Of a stretch of DNA of 64,000 bases, positions 35,317 to 44,019 are shown one piece after another. Origin of the DNA: Shimia_B sp038525525 (GTDB taxonomy: Bacteria; Pseudomonadota; Alphaproteobacteria; Rhodobacterales; Rhodobacteraceae); assembly GCA_038525525.1 (NCBI GenBank), contig JBCBHO010000002.1:620001-684000 (forward strand), given 5' to 3'. The number at the start of each line of letters is the position of its first letter. The stretch's first letter is position 1. The position numbers and the translations under genes are program-made. The notes beneath the pieces were generated by a model. That model saw only the letters and a list, made by a program, of their open reading frames with translations, had not been told where the DNA came from and did not search any database.

Positions 35317-35982
35317 CTATCGCGTCACCGCGCCCACCGTCTGCACCACCTCGCGTAGTAGCTTGCGGCGCATTTGGCGCGGATAATCGCGATATCCACC
35401 GGCGGTCACGAGAAAGGCACCGGGGCCCGTTATGACATTCTCATAGAAGTAGCCGGTCAGATCGCCTGCCGTGGCGTCCTCGATGACGAGCGCGTTCACC
35501 GTGATGCCCCGCGCCTGCATGATGGCGTGGGTGTTGGCGGGTGTGACCCCTTCGTTGGAGACCCCGTCTCCCGAGATGTCGATGACCCGCCGGGCACAGG
35601 CGGGCGCGTCCGCGAAGAGCCCGGCGGAGACGTGGAGCGCCTCGCCGATGGCGGTTGAGAAATTGCGCCAGACCCGCACATCCGCGGCCACCTCCGCGCG
35701 AAAAGCATCCAGCGCCTCGAAGCTCGTGACCTGCGTCCAGGGGACGGTGAGCCTCTGGCGCGAGGCGCCCGTCCATTGCACGACCGCCAGCGCGGCACTT
35801 CCGGCCACGAGGGCCTCGGAGACCTGGTCATCGCCCAGCGCGTGGGCGAGCCCCTCCATCTGGATGGCGAACTCGGCATGGTCCACGGAGCCGGAGACGT
35901 CGACCGCGAAGATCAGGGCAAGCTCGCAGGACGCCGCTCGCAGGGGACAGAGGGTCAGGAAGAGTGCGAGCACGAAGCGCAT
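35317..35982 (-). CDS. DUF1194 family protein with von Willebrand A-like domain
   Basis: 221 residues with an N-terminal signal peptide (MRFVLALFLTLCPLRAASC). The mature part starts ELALIFAVDVSGSVD, a MIDAS metal-site motif (DxSxS), and also has IDISGDGVSNEG and the WRNFSTAIGEAL segment, all typical of DUF1194/VWA proteins. Probably periplasmic and metal-binding, with adhesion or assembly function unknown. Stands alone between the DoxX-like gene and mch. Confidence 0.85.
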   Translation of the reverse strand: MRFVLALFLTLCPLRAASCELALIFAVDVSGSVDHAEFAIQMEGLAHALGDDQVSEALVAGSAALAVVQWTGASRQRLTVPWTQVTSFEALDAFRAEVAADVRVWRNFSTAIGEALHVSAGLFADAPACARRVIDISGDGVSNEGVTPANTHAIMQARGITVNALVIEDATAGDLTGYFYENVITGPGAFLVTAGGYRDYPRQMRRKLLREVVQTVGAVTR

Positions 35983-36028
35983 GGCCCCACGCTAGCAGCG
36001 CCGGGGCCAAACGCATCTCACAAACGTG

Positions 36029-37054
36029 CTAAAGCGGCACGAGCGCCCAGTAGTCGAGATCGAGGAGCACCTCCGGCAGGTACTTTCCTTGCGTATCGCG
36101 CAGCGCGCCAGCCGCTCCGGTCGTGGCCACGAGCCTGAGCCGGAGCGCGCCCACGCCCGGCGCCGCGAGCTCCGCGCGATCGAGCACCTCGGACCACGCA
36201 CGGATGGTCATGCCCGCGGTGCATGGATTGGCATGGGCCCCGCCGTTGATCGCCACGACCATCTGCGCATTTGCCAAGCCGTTGAAGCTCAATGCCCGCG
36301 CCATTGAGATGACGTGTCCGCCATAGATGAGCCGCGTCCCGTCGGGCCGCACGGTCGTGTCGAAATGCACCTTGGCGGTGTTCTGCCAGAGGCGCGTGGC
36401 CATCATGTGTTCAGCCTCTTCGATGGTGACACCGTCCACATGGTCGATGATCTCGCCCATAGCATAATCGCCCCAGCGGTGCGGCTCGCCCGCGAGGGAG
36501 AAGTCATAGTCGGCAAAGCTCAGCCCCTCGGGCACGCGCAGAGCCTCGGGGGCGACAGTCGAAGCGAGCTCCGGCACCACCGTTTCCGGCGCGGGGGACG
36601 CGGCATCGCGCTTGCGCACCATCACCCAGCGCACGTAGCTCATGACATCGGACCCCGCCGCGTCGAGGCCCCGCGTGCGCACCCAGACCACTCCGGTCTT
36701 CCCGTTGGAGTTCTGTTTGAGCCCGATCACCTCGCTTTCGGCGCGCAGCGTGTCCCCGGGATAGACGGGCCTGAGGAACCGCCCTTCCGCGTAACCCAGA
36801 TTGGCCACCGCATTGAGCGACACATCCGGCACCGTCTTGCCGAAGACCACGTGGAAGGCGGCCATGTCATCGAGCGGCGAGGCCGACAGGCCGCAGCTCT
36901 GCGCAAAGGCATCCGAGGAATAGAGGGCGTGCCGCGCCGGGTAGAGCGCGTGATAGAGCGCGCGCTCACCGCCCGAGATCGTGCGCGGCACCGCGTGCCG
37001 TAGCACCTGCCCCACATGGTAATCCTCGAAGAAGCGGCCGGGATTGGTCTTCAT
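36029..37054 (-). CDS. mch: Mesaconyl-CoA hydratase (double MaoC domain)
   Basis: 341 residues from ATG 37054, which has GGGAG 9 bases upstream; a GTG at 37060 overlapping the previous stop is the alternative. Two hotdog halves are visible: YVGQ-type FEDYHVGQVLRHAVPRTISGGE with LNAVANLGYAEGRFLRPVYPGDTL, and the second with FDTTVRPDGTRLIYGGHVISMARALSFNGL. Length and pattern match Rhodobacter Mch, which interconverts mesaconyl-C1-CoA and beta-methylmalyl-CoA in the ethylmalonyl-CoA pathway. It sits in the same cluster as mcl2, sdh and suc, as I recall for R. sphaeroides. Confidence 0.85.
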   Translation of the reverse strand: MKTNPGRFFEDYHVGQVLRHAVPRTISGGERALYHALYPARHALYSSDAFAQSCGLSASPLDDMAAFHVVFGKTVPDVSLNAVANLGYAEGRFLRPVYPGDTLRAESEVIGLKQNSNGKTGVVWVRTRGLDAAGSDVMSYVRWVMVRKRDAASPAPETVVPELASTVAPEALRVPEGLSFADYDFSLAGEPHRWGDYAMGEIIDHVDGVTIEEAEHMMATRLWQNTAKVHFDTTVRPDGTRLIYGGHVISMARALSFNGLANAQMVVAINGGAHANPCTAGMTIRAWSEVLDRAELAAPGVGALRLRLVATTGAAGALRDTQGKYLPEVLLDLDYWALVPL

Positions 37055-37056
37055 CG

Positions 37057-37260
37057 TCACAGGCTCCCGAGCTTCATGTCCGGATCGTAGCTGCCCGGCA
37101 CGTCCTTGATGACCGCCTGCCCGCAGCGCATCACGCCCGCCGTGGCATCATAGGCATATGTTGGATCGCCGTAGAGCTCCCAGCCCTGCGCAAGCGCGGC
37201 GGTGACCTTGTGGCAGAAGGCGGACGTGTCGTCGGCGGTGAGAAAGCGGTAGGCGCGCAT
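37057..37260 (-). CDS. DUF1737 family protein
   Basis: 67 residues from ATG 37260; a TTG at 37272 inside the preceding gene is an alternative. MRAYRFLTADDTSAFCHKVTAALAQGWELYG is the DUF1737 pattern (small alpha-beta protein with a GW motif). Cytosolic, no known function. It sits between nnrU and mch, with the stop next to the mch start, so all three are likely one transcript starting with mcl2. Confidence 0.82.
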   Translation of the reverse strand: MRAYRFLTADDTSAFCHKVTAALAQGWELYGDPTYAYDATAGVMRCGQAVIKDVPGSYDPDMKLGSL

Positions 37261-37264
37261 CGTT

Positions 37265-37819
37265 TTATCCAAAGGGCCAAACTCCCAGCCAGATGTGGAG
37301 GCTCGTGACGAGCCCGTAGAGAACGACGGCCACCGCCACGAGGCGCAGCTCGGTCCTGAGGTCCCCGCGTGGCGGCGCCTCCCAAGGCCCCTCCTGCGCG
37401 TTGATCACCCGCGCCTGCGCGACGGCCCAGGCAAGGAGCCCGCCGAAGAGGACGATCGCCGCGAGGTGACCGTTCACGAGGAGATGCGCGACCGTCCAGA
37501 TGCCGAAGCCCGTCTGCTGCGGGTGACGCAGCTTCGTGCCGAACCACGCCTTCCCGCCCTTCGCCGCACCCGCGCCATAGGTATAGAAAGCTGCGAACAT
37601 GAGCAGGTTGTTGAGATGGGTTGCCCAGTGCGGCGGGGACCAGACGGGAATGAACGCCGCCTGTCGGTAGCCCAGCACCATGAGCACCACCGATCCGAGG
37701 ATCAGCACGGCCGCGAGCGCCTTGCCGGGCTCGCCCAGCCGCGCCCTTGGCCCGGGCGCCACCCGTTTGAAGAGATGCGCCCCCCACCAGAGCGCAAGAC
37801 CCGCCAGGAGGAGGATCAT
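37265..37819 (-). CDS. NnrU family membrane protein
   Basis: 184 residues, about five transmembrane segments. The NnrU core HLNNLLMFAAFYTYGAGAAKGGKAWFGTKLRHPQQTGFGIWTVAHLLVNG matches the NnrU/isoprenylcysteine-methyltransferase-like fold, with a possible lipid-facing active His. NnrU is best known near denitrification genes, but here it lies in an ethylmalonyl-CoA cluster, so that role should not be assumed. Start overlaps the mcl2 stop (ATGA). Confidence 0.83.
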   Translation of the reverse strand: MILLLAGLALWWGAHLFKRVAPGPRARLGEPGKALAAVLILGSVVLMVLGYRQAAFIPVWSPPHWATHLNNLLMFAAFYTYGAGAAKGGKAWFGTKLRHPQQTGFGIWTVAHLLVNGHLAAIVLFGGLLAWAVAQARVINAQEGPWEAPPRGDLRTELRLVAVAVVLYGLVTSLHIWLGVWPFG

Positions 37820-38685
37820 GGCGCCTCGAGCGCATAGATCGCCTGGACCTTGGCCAGCGTCGCGCGGGCTGTCTCGATATGCAGGTTTTCCACGATGCGC
37901 CCGTCCACCACGGCGACGCCCTGCCCGGCGGCCAGGGCCTCCTCGAAGGCGGCGATCTGGCGCGTGGCGAGGTCGATCTCGGCTTCTGTGGGTGCAAACG
38001 CCGCGTTGGTGATGGCCACCTGCGCGGGATGGATCAGTGTCTTTCCATCAAAGCCAAAATCCCGTCCCTGCTCGCATTCCGCGCGGAGCCCGTTCTCGTC
38101 CTTGAATGCATTGTAGACGCCGTCCACGATCACGATCCCGGCCGCGCGGGCGGCGAGGATGCACTGGCCGAGCGCTGCAAGAAGCGGCGCGCGGTCGGGC
38201 GTGCTGCGGGTGCCGAGATCCTTTGCGAGGTCATTCGTGCCCATGACCATTCCCGCCATGCGCGGCGCGCGCGCGATCTCGGCGGCGTTGAGGACGCCCT
38301 GGGGTGTTTCCATCATGGCCCAGATCCGCGTCTGCACGGCCTCGGGGATCGTGTCGAGCCGAGCCGCCAGCGCGAGGATATCCGCGGCGGAGTTCACCTT
38401 GGGCAGGAGGATCGCCTCCGGCCCGATCGCCGCGATCGTCGCCAGATCGTCCTCGCCCCACTCCGTGTCCATCCCGTTGATCCGCACGATCTGCGCGCGC
38501 GGGCCATAGCCACCCTCCGCCAGCGTCTCGGCGAGCAACGCCCGGGCATTGGCCTTCTCGCTCAGCGCCACCGCGTCCTCGAGGTCGAAGATGATCGCGT
38601 CCACCGGCAAGGTCTTTGCCTTCTCGAGCGCGCGCGCCTTTGAGCCGGGAATGTAGAGGACGGAGCGGAAGGGTCGCTGGGCCAT
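37816..38685 (-). CDS. mcl2: (3S)-malyl-CoA thioesterase / malyl-CoA lyase family protein (Mcl2-like)
   Basis: 289 residues from ATG 38685. CitE/HpcH-like TIM barrel: RPFRSVLYIPGSKARALEKAKTLPVDAIIFDLEDAV gives the first metal Asp/Glu, IVRINGMDTEWGEDDL the CoA-side Arg, IWAMMETPQGVLNA the second Glu, and GKTLIHPAQV closes the barrel. Rhodobacter has two such paralogues; the one next to sdh/suc is Mcl2, reported as a (3S)-malyl-CoA thioesterase. The adjacent mch supports this role. Malyl-CoA lyase activity cannot be excluded from sequence. Confidence 0.8.
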   Translation of the reverse strand: MAQRPFRSVLYIPGSKARALEKAKTLPVDAIIFDLEDAVALSEKANARALLAETLAEGGYGPRAQIVRINGMDTEWGEDDLATIAAIGPEAILLPKVNSAADILALAARLDTIPEAVQTRIWAMMETPQGVLNAAEIARAPRMAGMVMGTNDLAKDLGTRSTPDRAPLLAALGQCILAARAAGIVIVDGVYNAFKDENGLRAECEQGRDFGFDGKTLIHPAQVAITNAAFAPTEAEIDLATRQIAAFEEALAAGQGVAVVDGRIVENLHIETARATLAKVQAIYALEAP

Positions 38686-38857
38686 GATCACCACGCAATA
38701 TTGTTGCGCGCACATGGCATGGGGCTTGCAAAAACTTCAAGGCGTTTTCTGCAGCGCAGCGCGTGCTGGCCGAGCGACCGCCGCGTTTACGTTATCTCCA
38801 TCCGCGGGGAAGAGGCTCCCGGGCACCCTTCACCGCGCATCGCGAAAGGATGCAGCC

Positions 38858-39169
38858 ATGAAACAGCACCTCCTCGCCCTTACCGTGGGCATCGCCGCCC
38901 TCACCCTCGCCACCGCCGCCAAGAGCCAGCAGAACTGCGCACCCCGGGCCATGGTGCTCGAGCGCCTGACCTCGGGCTTCGGCGAAACGCGCCAGTCTTC
39001 CGGTCTCGCCGCGAACCGCACGCTCGTGGAAATGTACGCCAACGAGGACACCGGCACCTGGACGCTCACCGTCACGCTGCCCAACGGCGCGACCTGCCTC
39101 GTGGCCACCGGCCAATCTTTCGAGAGCATGGCGTCCGTCGCCCCGGCCGCCATGGGCCAGCGGCTCTAG
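38858..39169 (+). CDS. Small exported protein of unknown function
   Basis: 103 residues. ATG 38858 has AAAGGA upstream and starts a signal peptide (MKQHLLALTVGIAALTLATAAKS). The mature part has two cysteines (QQNCAPR and NGATCLVATG) and a strand-rich pattern. GETRQSSGLAANRTLVEMYANEDTGTWTLTVTLPNG is typical of small periplasmic proteins in Rhodobacterales that I cannot name. Divergent from mcl2; the stop overlaps the convergent TauE gene by 4 bases. Confidence 0.72.
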   Translation: MKQHLLALTVGIAALTLATAAKSQQNCAPRAMVLERLTSGFGETRQSSGLAANRTLVEMYANEDTGTWTLTVTLPNGATCLVATGQSFESMASVAPAAMGQRL

Positions 39170-39927
39170 CCCGCGGACAGCGCCTGCCAAATAAGCCGCG
39201 TGCCCGTGAGCACGAGCAGCACGTAGGTGATCGCAAAAAAGAGCCGCTCCGGCACGATCCGGTGCGCCACCACCCCGAGCCACGTCCCGAAAAGCGCCAC
39301 GGGCGCGAGCAGGAGCACTGCGCGCCACGTCTCGGCCGTGAAGGCGCCGAGTGCCGCGTAGGGGATGAATTTCAGGATGTTCACCACCCAGAAAATGAGC
39401 ACCGTCGAGGCCTGGTAGGTCAGCTTGTCGAGTCTCTGGCTCAGCAGGTAGACGGCCACCGGCGGCCCGCCGGCATGACTCACAAAAGAGGTAAAGCCCG
39501 CCACCGCCCCCGTCAGGAGCCCCACGCCCGCACCGAGCGCGCGCGCCGGCGTGGGCACGAGGCCGCGGGACTTCGCGATCTGCCAGGCGACGAAGGCGAG
39601 CGCCACCGCGCCGATGAGAAACCGGATCACGTCCGGATCAGCGAACCGGAAGACCGCCACGCCCAGCGCCACCCCCGGCAGCGCGCCCCAGAGGATGCGG
39701 ATGACATCCCGTCGGCTCCACTTTCCCCAGTAGGTCGGCAGGCTGCCAACATCGATGAGCATGAGCAGCGGCAGCATGAGCCCGAGCGCCAGATCCGGCG
39801 GCAGAATGAGCGCCATGACCGCCGCCGAGGCAAAGGATGCCCCCGATCCGAATCCGCCTTTTGAGACGCCCGCAAAGATCACGGCGGGCACGGCCAGCGC
39901 GAAAAAGGTCCAGCTGAGCTCAATCAC
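39166..39927 (-). CDS. TauE/SafE family membrane transporter
   Basis: 253 residues, about eight transmembrane helices in two repeats. The family signature is seen in VIFAGVSKGGFGSGASFASAAVMALILPP (first repeat) and GAVAGFTSFVSHAGGPPVAVYLLSQ (second repeat). Members export sulfite, sulfoacetate or related organosulfonates and other anions. The neighbouring genes give no substrate hint. Single-gene unit convergent with a small exported protein. Confidence 0.85.
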   Translation of the reverse strand: MIELSWTFFALAVPAVIFAGVSKGGFGSGASFASAAVMALILPPDLALGLMLPLLMLIDVGSLPTYWGKWSRRDVIRILWGALPGVALGVAVFRFADPDVIRFLIGAVALAFVAWQIAKSRGLVPTPARALGAGVGLLTGAVAGFTSFVSHAGGPPVAVYLLSQRLDKLTYQASTVLIFWVVNILKFIPYAALGAFTAETWRAVLLLAPVALFGTWLGVVAHRIVPERLFFAITYVLLVLTGTRLIWQALSAG

Positions 39928-40047
39928 GAAACGGCACTAACCCCTTTGAAACACCCGGCAAATCATGCCGCGGCGCAGCGCACTTGCGCGCCCCGCATAC
40001 CATAGCCTACACCCCGCGACGCAAGACAACAGCCGGAGACCGCACTT

Positions 40048-41010
40048 ATGGCTCGATCCAAGATCGCCCTCATCGGCGCAGGCAATATCGGTGGCACACT
40101 CGCCCACCTTGCCGCGCTGAAGGAACTGGGGGACGTCGTCCTCTTCGACATCGCAGAGGGGCTCCCCGAGGGCAAAGCGCTCGACATCGCCGAAAGCGGC
40201 CCCTCCGAAGGCTTCGACGCCGCGATGTCCGGCACTCAGGACTACGCCGATATCGCGGGCGCCGATGTCTGCATCGTCACCGCGGGCGTAGCGCGCAAGC
40301 CCGGCATGAGCCGCGACGACCTCCTCGGCATCAACCTCAAGGTCATGAAATCGGTGGGCGAAGGCATCGCAAAGCATGCCCCCGACGCCTTCGTCATCTG
40401 CATCACCAACCCGCTCGACGCCATGGTCTGGGCGCTGCAGAAATTCTCCGGCCTCCCGGCCAACAAGGTGTGCGGCATGGCCGGCGTGCTCGACTCGGCC
40501 CGCTTCCGCCATTTCCTGTCGCTCGAATTCGACGTCTCCATGCGCGACGTCACCGCCTTCGTCCTCGGCGGCCACGGCGACACGATGGTCCCGCTGACAC
40601 GATACTCCACGGTGGCGGGCATCCCACTCCCCGATCTCGTGCAGATGGGCTGGACGACGCAGGAAAAGCTCGATGAGATCGTGCAGCGCACCCGCGATGG
40701 CGGCGCCGAGATCGTGGGCCTCCTGAAAACGGGCTCTGCCTTCTACGCTCCGGCCACCTCCGCCATCGAAATGGCCGAGGCCTACCTCAAGGACCAGAAG
40801 CGCCTCCTGCCCTGCGCGGCGGAGTGCAACGGCGAATACGGCCTCGACGGCATGTATGTGGGCGTGCCCACCATCATCGGCGCAGGCGGGATCGAGCGCA
40901 TCGTCGACATCAAGCTCGACAAGGCCGAGAAGGCGATGTTCGACAATTCCGTGGAGGCCGTGAAAGGCCTCGTGGAGGCCTGCAAGGGGATTGACGGCAG
41001 CCTCGCATAG
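40048..41010 (+). CDS. mdh: Malate dehydrogenase
   Basis: 320 residues, LDH-like (tetrameric) malate dehydrogenase class. NAD-binding IALIGAGNIGGTLAH, Arg-loop GVARKPGMSRDDLL, catalytic Asp/Arg ITNPLDAM with VCGMAGVLDSARFR, and proton-relay His H176 in LGGHGDTMVP. It oxidises malate to oxaloacetate. It starts the rightward TCA gene series but lacks the paired palindromes found before sucC, so it may be regulated differently. Confidence 0.97.
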   Translation: MARSKIALIGAGNIGGTLAHLAALKELGDVVLFDIAEGLPEGKALDIAESGPSEGFDAAMSGTQDYADIAGADVCIVTAGVARKPGMSRDDLLGINLKVMKSVGEGIAKHAPDAFVICITNPLDAMVWALQKFSGLPANKVCGMAGVLDSARFRHFLSLEFDVSMRDVTAFVLGGHGDTMVPLTRYSTVAGIPLPDLVQMGWTTQEKLDEIVQRTRDGGAEIVGLLKTGSAFYAPATSAIEMAEAYLKDQKRLLPCAAECNGEYGLDGMYVGVPTIIGAGGIERIVDIKLDKAEKAMFDNSVEAVKGLVEACKGIDGSLA

Positions 41011-41028
41011 CCCCATCGGTGCCCCACG

Positions 41029-42048
41029 ATGAGTTGGGGCACCGTCACACTCGCCGACGAGCCGCTGGAGCTGCTCGTGGCCTTCGCCGCCTGGCACCGG
41101 AAGGTGGGGGCGGCGGAAATCCACATCTATCTCGACCGCCCGATCCAGCCTGCCGCCGAGGTCCTCGCGGCCATGCCGGGCGTCGTCGTCACGCCATGTG
41201 ACGCGGCTTTCTGGGCCGCGCAGGGCGATCGCCCCTTCCTACAGACCCGCCGGCAGGAGATCGTAGCCAACCTCGCCTACCGTGCGAGCGCCGTCGACTG
41301 GCTCGCCCATATCGACGCCGACGAGTTCATCATGCCCGAGCCGGGCTTTGCCGCAGAACTCGCCGCCATACCGGAGGTCATCGCAGGGACGACGCTCCCC
41401 GTCATGGAGCGTGTCTGGGAGGCAGCGCAGCCGCCCAAGACGCTCTTCGACGGCTATTTCCGCGTGCCGATCCCCGGCCGCCACACGCTCAATCGGCATT
41501 TCAACGGCAAGGCCGCGCGCTTCCTCTTCCAGGGTTTCGCCTCCCACACCGCCGGCAAGACGCTCGTGCGCACCGGTCGCGAGATCGGCATGGGCATCCA
41601 CAAGCCGGTGGAGCACAAATCGCTGTCGCTCATGAAGACGCAATGCGCACGGCTCTTGCATTTCGACGGGCTCACGCCGTTCCACTGGCTCATCAAGCGC
41701 CTGAAATACGCGGCCCTGCCCCATGCCGAGAAACGCATGGACGGTAAAAACACCCGCTGGGCCCAGATGGAGGAGCTGAGCAACTGCGCCTCATTGGCGG
41801 AGGCGGAGGCGTTCCAGCGGCTCCTCACGACGCTTCCGGAAGATGACATCGCCCGCCTCACCGCCCTGCGGCTTCTCGAGGCTGTGCCGGACTTCTCTCC
41901 CGCGGCGGCTCTGCAGGAGATCGCCCCCGGTGCCGAGGTGGATTTTTCGGTGGCCCAGTTCGACGCGCAGATCGCGCACCGCGACCGCGCGTTTCTCGAT
42001 GCGCTCTCTCTCGCGCCCGATCATGAGACCGAGACGCGGGAAAGCTGA
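41029..42048 (+). CDS. Glycosyltransferase family 2-type protein
   Basis: 339 residues, 18 bases after mdh. GT-A-like features: an N-terminal LELLVAFAAWHRKVGAAEIHIYLDRP and a DxD-like metal site in WLAHIDADEFIMP, then FLFQGFASHTAGKTLVRTG and HLLHFDGLTPFHWLIKRLKY-like C-terminal elements. This is the family of small bacterial glycosyltransferases often linked to capsule or EPS. Here it lies between mdh and sucC with no other polysaccharide genes, so its target is unknown. Probably transcribed from the mdh promoter. Confidence 0.75.
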   Translation: MSWGTVTLADEPLELLVAFAAWHRKVGAAEIHIYLDRPIQPAAEVLAAMPGVVVTPCDAAFWAAQGDRPFLQTRRQEIVANLAYRASAVDWLAHIDADEFIMPEPGFAAELAAIPEVIAGTTLPVMERVWEAAQPPKTLFDGYFRVPIPGRHTLNRHFNGKAARFLFQGFASHTAGKTLVRTGREIGMGIHKPVEHKSLSLMKTQCARLLHFDGLTPFHWLIKRLKYAALPHAEKRMDGKNTRWAQMEELSNCASLAEAEAFQRLLTTLPEDDIARLTALRLLEAVPDFSPAAALQEIAPGAEVDFSVAQFDAQIAHRDRAFLDALSLAPDHETETRES

Positions 42049-42138
42049 GGCCACGCGCGACTCGATCCTGACCCGCCCGGCGCGGAGTACGATGGTACAC
42101 CGCGCAGCCGTGGCTTTTGCATATCACGTAGCCAGTTT

Positions 42139-42168
42139 TGTGATCACAGCTAAAAAAGTGTGATCACA
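42139..42168 (+). promoter_or_regulatory. Paired TGTGATCACA operator upstream of sucC
   Basis: Two perfect copies of TGTGATCACA at 42139-42148 and 42159-42168 (centres 20 bp apart), ending 96 bases before the sucC ATG. The proximal copy is followed by AATGTCGGG, resembling the AATCGTCGG after the sdhB pair. A TTAAAAT near 42205 could be a -10 element, which would put the sites upstream of the polymerase and suggest an activator. Confidence 0.85.
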
Positions 42169-42264
42169 AATGTCGGGTTTTCCAGTGATGCGACGATTTC
42201 CCCCTTAAAATGACGCGCTTGCCATGCATCAACGGATGAAACGACACGTCAAGGACCGCATCCG

Positions 42265-43458
42265 ATGAACATCCACGAGTATCAAGCCAAGGCTCTCCTG
42301 CGCAGCTACGGGGCGCCTGTCTCGGACGGACGCGTGGTCCTCAGGGCGGAAGAAGCCAAGACCGCGGCAGGCGAGCTCGACGGCCCGCTCTGGGTGGTGA
42401 AGGCGCAGATCCACGCGGGCGGTCGCGGCAAGGGCACCTTCAAGGAGGCCGATGCCGGCGACAAGGGCGGCGTGCGCCTCGCGCGCTCGGTGGAAGAGGC
42501 CGCGGAGGAAGCCAAGAAGATGCTGGGCCGCACCCTCGTGACCCACCAGACCGGCCCCGCGGGCAAGCAGGTCAACCGCATCTACATCGAGGATGGCTCC
42601 GACATTTCCCGCGAGCTCTACCTCGCGCTCCTCGTCGATCGGCAGACCTCGCGCATCTCCTTCGTCTGCTCCACCGAGGGCGGCATGGATATCGAGGAGG
42701 TCGCGGCGTCGACGCCCGACAAGATCCTGAGCTTCTCCGTCGATCCGGCCACGGGCTACCAGCCCTACCACGGCCGCCGTATCGCCTTCGCCCTCGGCCT
42801 CGACAAGCAGGGTCAGAAGGAGTGCGTGAAGCTCATGGGCATCCTCTACAAGGCCTTCATCGAGAAGGACATGGAGATGCTCGAGATCAACCCGCTCATC
42901 GTCATGGAAAACGGCTCGCTCAAGGTGCTCGACGCCAAGCTCGGCTTCGACGGCAACGCCGTTTACCGCCACGCCGACATCTCCGAACTGCGCGACACCA
43001 CCGAAGAGGACCCGAAGGAGCTCGAGGCCTCCAAGTACGATCTCAACTACATCGCCCTCGACGGCGAGATCGGCTGCATGGTCAACGGCGCGGGGCTCGC
43101 CATGGCAACGATGGACATCATCAAGCTCTACGGCGCAGAACCCGCGAACTTCCTCGACGTGGGCGGCGGCGCCACGAAGGAGAAGGTCACCGAGGCCTTC
43201 AAGATCATCACGTCGGACCCCAACGTTAAGGGCATCCTCGTCAACATCTTCGGCGGCATCATGCGCTGCGACGTCATCGCCGAAGGCGTGGTCGCGGCGG
43301 TGAAGGAGGTGGGTCTGCAAGTCCCGCTCGTCGTCCGCCTCGAGGGTACGAATGTCGAGAAGGGCAAGGAGATCATCAATTCCTCCGGGCTCGATGTCAT
43401 CGCCGCCGACAATCTCAGGGACGGCGCCGAAAAGATAGTGAAAGCGGTGAAAGGGTAG
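42265..43458 (+). CDS. sucC: Succinyl-CoA synthetase beta subunit (ADP/GDP-forming)
   Basis: 397 residues. ATP-grasp N-terminus MNIHEYQAKALLRSYGAPV and WVVKAQIHAGGRGKG, followed by the CoA-ligase C-terminal domain with GLAMATMDIIKLYGAEPANFLDVGGGA and NIFGGIMRCDVIAEG, as in E. coli SucC. It forms the beta part of the enzyme that makes ATP/GTP from succinyl-CoA. First gene of the sucCDAB-lpd series and downstream of the paired palindromes. Confidence 0.98.
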   Translation: MNIHEYQAKALLRSYGAPVSDGRVVLRAEEAKTAAGELDGPLWVVKAQIHAGGRGKGTFKEADAGDKGGVRLARSVEEAAEEAKKMLGRTLVTHQTGPAGKQVNRIYIEDGSDISRELYLALLVDRQTSRISFVCSTEGGMDIEEVAASTPDKILSFSVDPATGYQPYHGRRIAFALGLDKQGQKECVKLMGILYKAFIEKDMEMLEINPLIVMENGSLKVLDAKLGFDGNAVYRHADISELRDTTEEDPKELEASKYDLNYIALDGEIGCMVNGAGLAMATMDIIKLYGAEPANFLDVGGGATKEKVTEAFKIITSDPNVKGILVNIFGGIMRCDVIAEGVVAAVKEVGLQVPLVVRLEGTNVEKGKEIINSSGLDVIAADNLRDGAEKIVKAVKG

Positions 43459-43510
43459 GCGCGGTGGCCGGGCGCGCGCCCGGCACGCGCCTCGTGGAAG
43501 GTGAAGAGTG

Positions 43511-43993
43511 ATGCTTCGAAGGCTGGCCATCGCCGCACTTACGCTCAGCGCCCCGGGGGCGCTGGCGTCGGACGCGGCCTTGCGCGCGTTCTCAGAGAAC
43601 TGCTTCTCGCCCTTCATGACCGCAGCGCGGGCCGACGCGGTCCTGCCAGAGCGGCACGATTTCTACGACCTGCGCCCCTTCCGCCCCTCCAATCCCGTCT
43701 CCCCGCCCGAGGGCCGCGCGGCAACGCCAGGCACCGACCGCCGCTGCGAAGTGGCCTTTGACGGCCGCGACGTGGAGGCCGGGATGGCCGCCGTGGCCGA
43801 GGCGCTCGCCCGCGAAGGCATCGCCACCGAAGCCGCCGTCCCCGCGGGCTTCCCACTGATAGCGGGCACCGAATTCGCCGCCGCGCGGCAGCTCAACCCG
43901 CGCCGCATCGCAGTCGTGCAGGTGGGCACGCGTCCCGGGCCCAACGGCCCCGAAACTTTTCTCAACGTGGAGCGGCTCGACCCGCTGCCCTGA
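43511..43993 (+). CDS. Exported protein between sucC and sucD
   Basis: 160 residues. Start ATG 43511 preferred over the adjacent GTG 43508 (AAGGTGAAGAG upstream). N-terminal signal peptide MLRRLAIAALTLSAPGALAS, then a mature domain with FSENCFSPFMTAARAD and DRRCEVAF, two cysteines that may pair, and a C-terminal strand-rich segment. I do not recognise the family; it is restricted to this position as far as I can recall. It interrupts the usually contiguous sucC-sucD pair and should be co-transcribed with them. Confidence 0.75.
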   Translation: MLRRLAIAALTLSAPGALASDAALRAFSENCFSPFMTAARADAVLPERHDFYDLRPFRPSNPVSPPEGRAATPGTDRRCEVAFDGRDVEAGMAAVAEALAREGIATEAAVPAGFPLIAGTEFAAARQLNPRRIAVVQVGTRPGPNGPETFLNVERLDPLP

Positions 43994-44019
43994 CCGAAGA
44001 CCAAAGCCAAGGAAACAAG

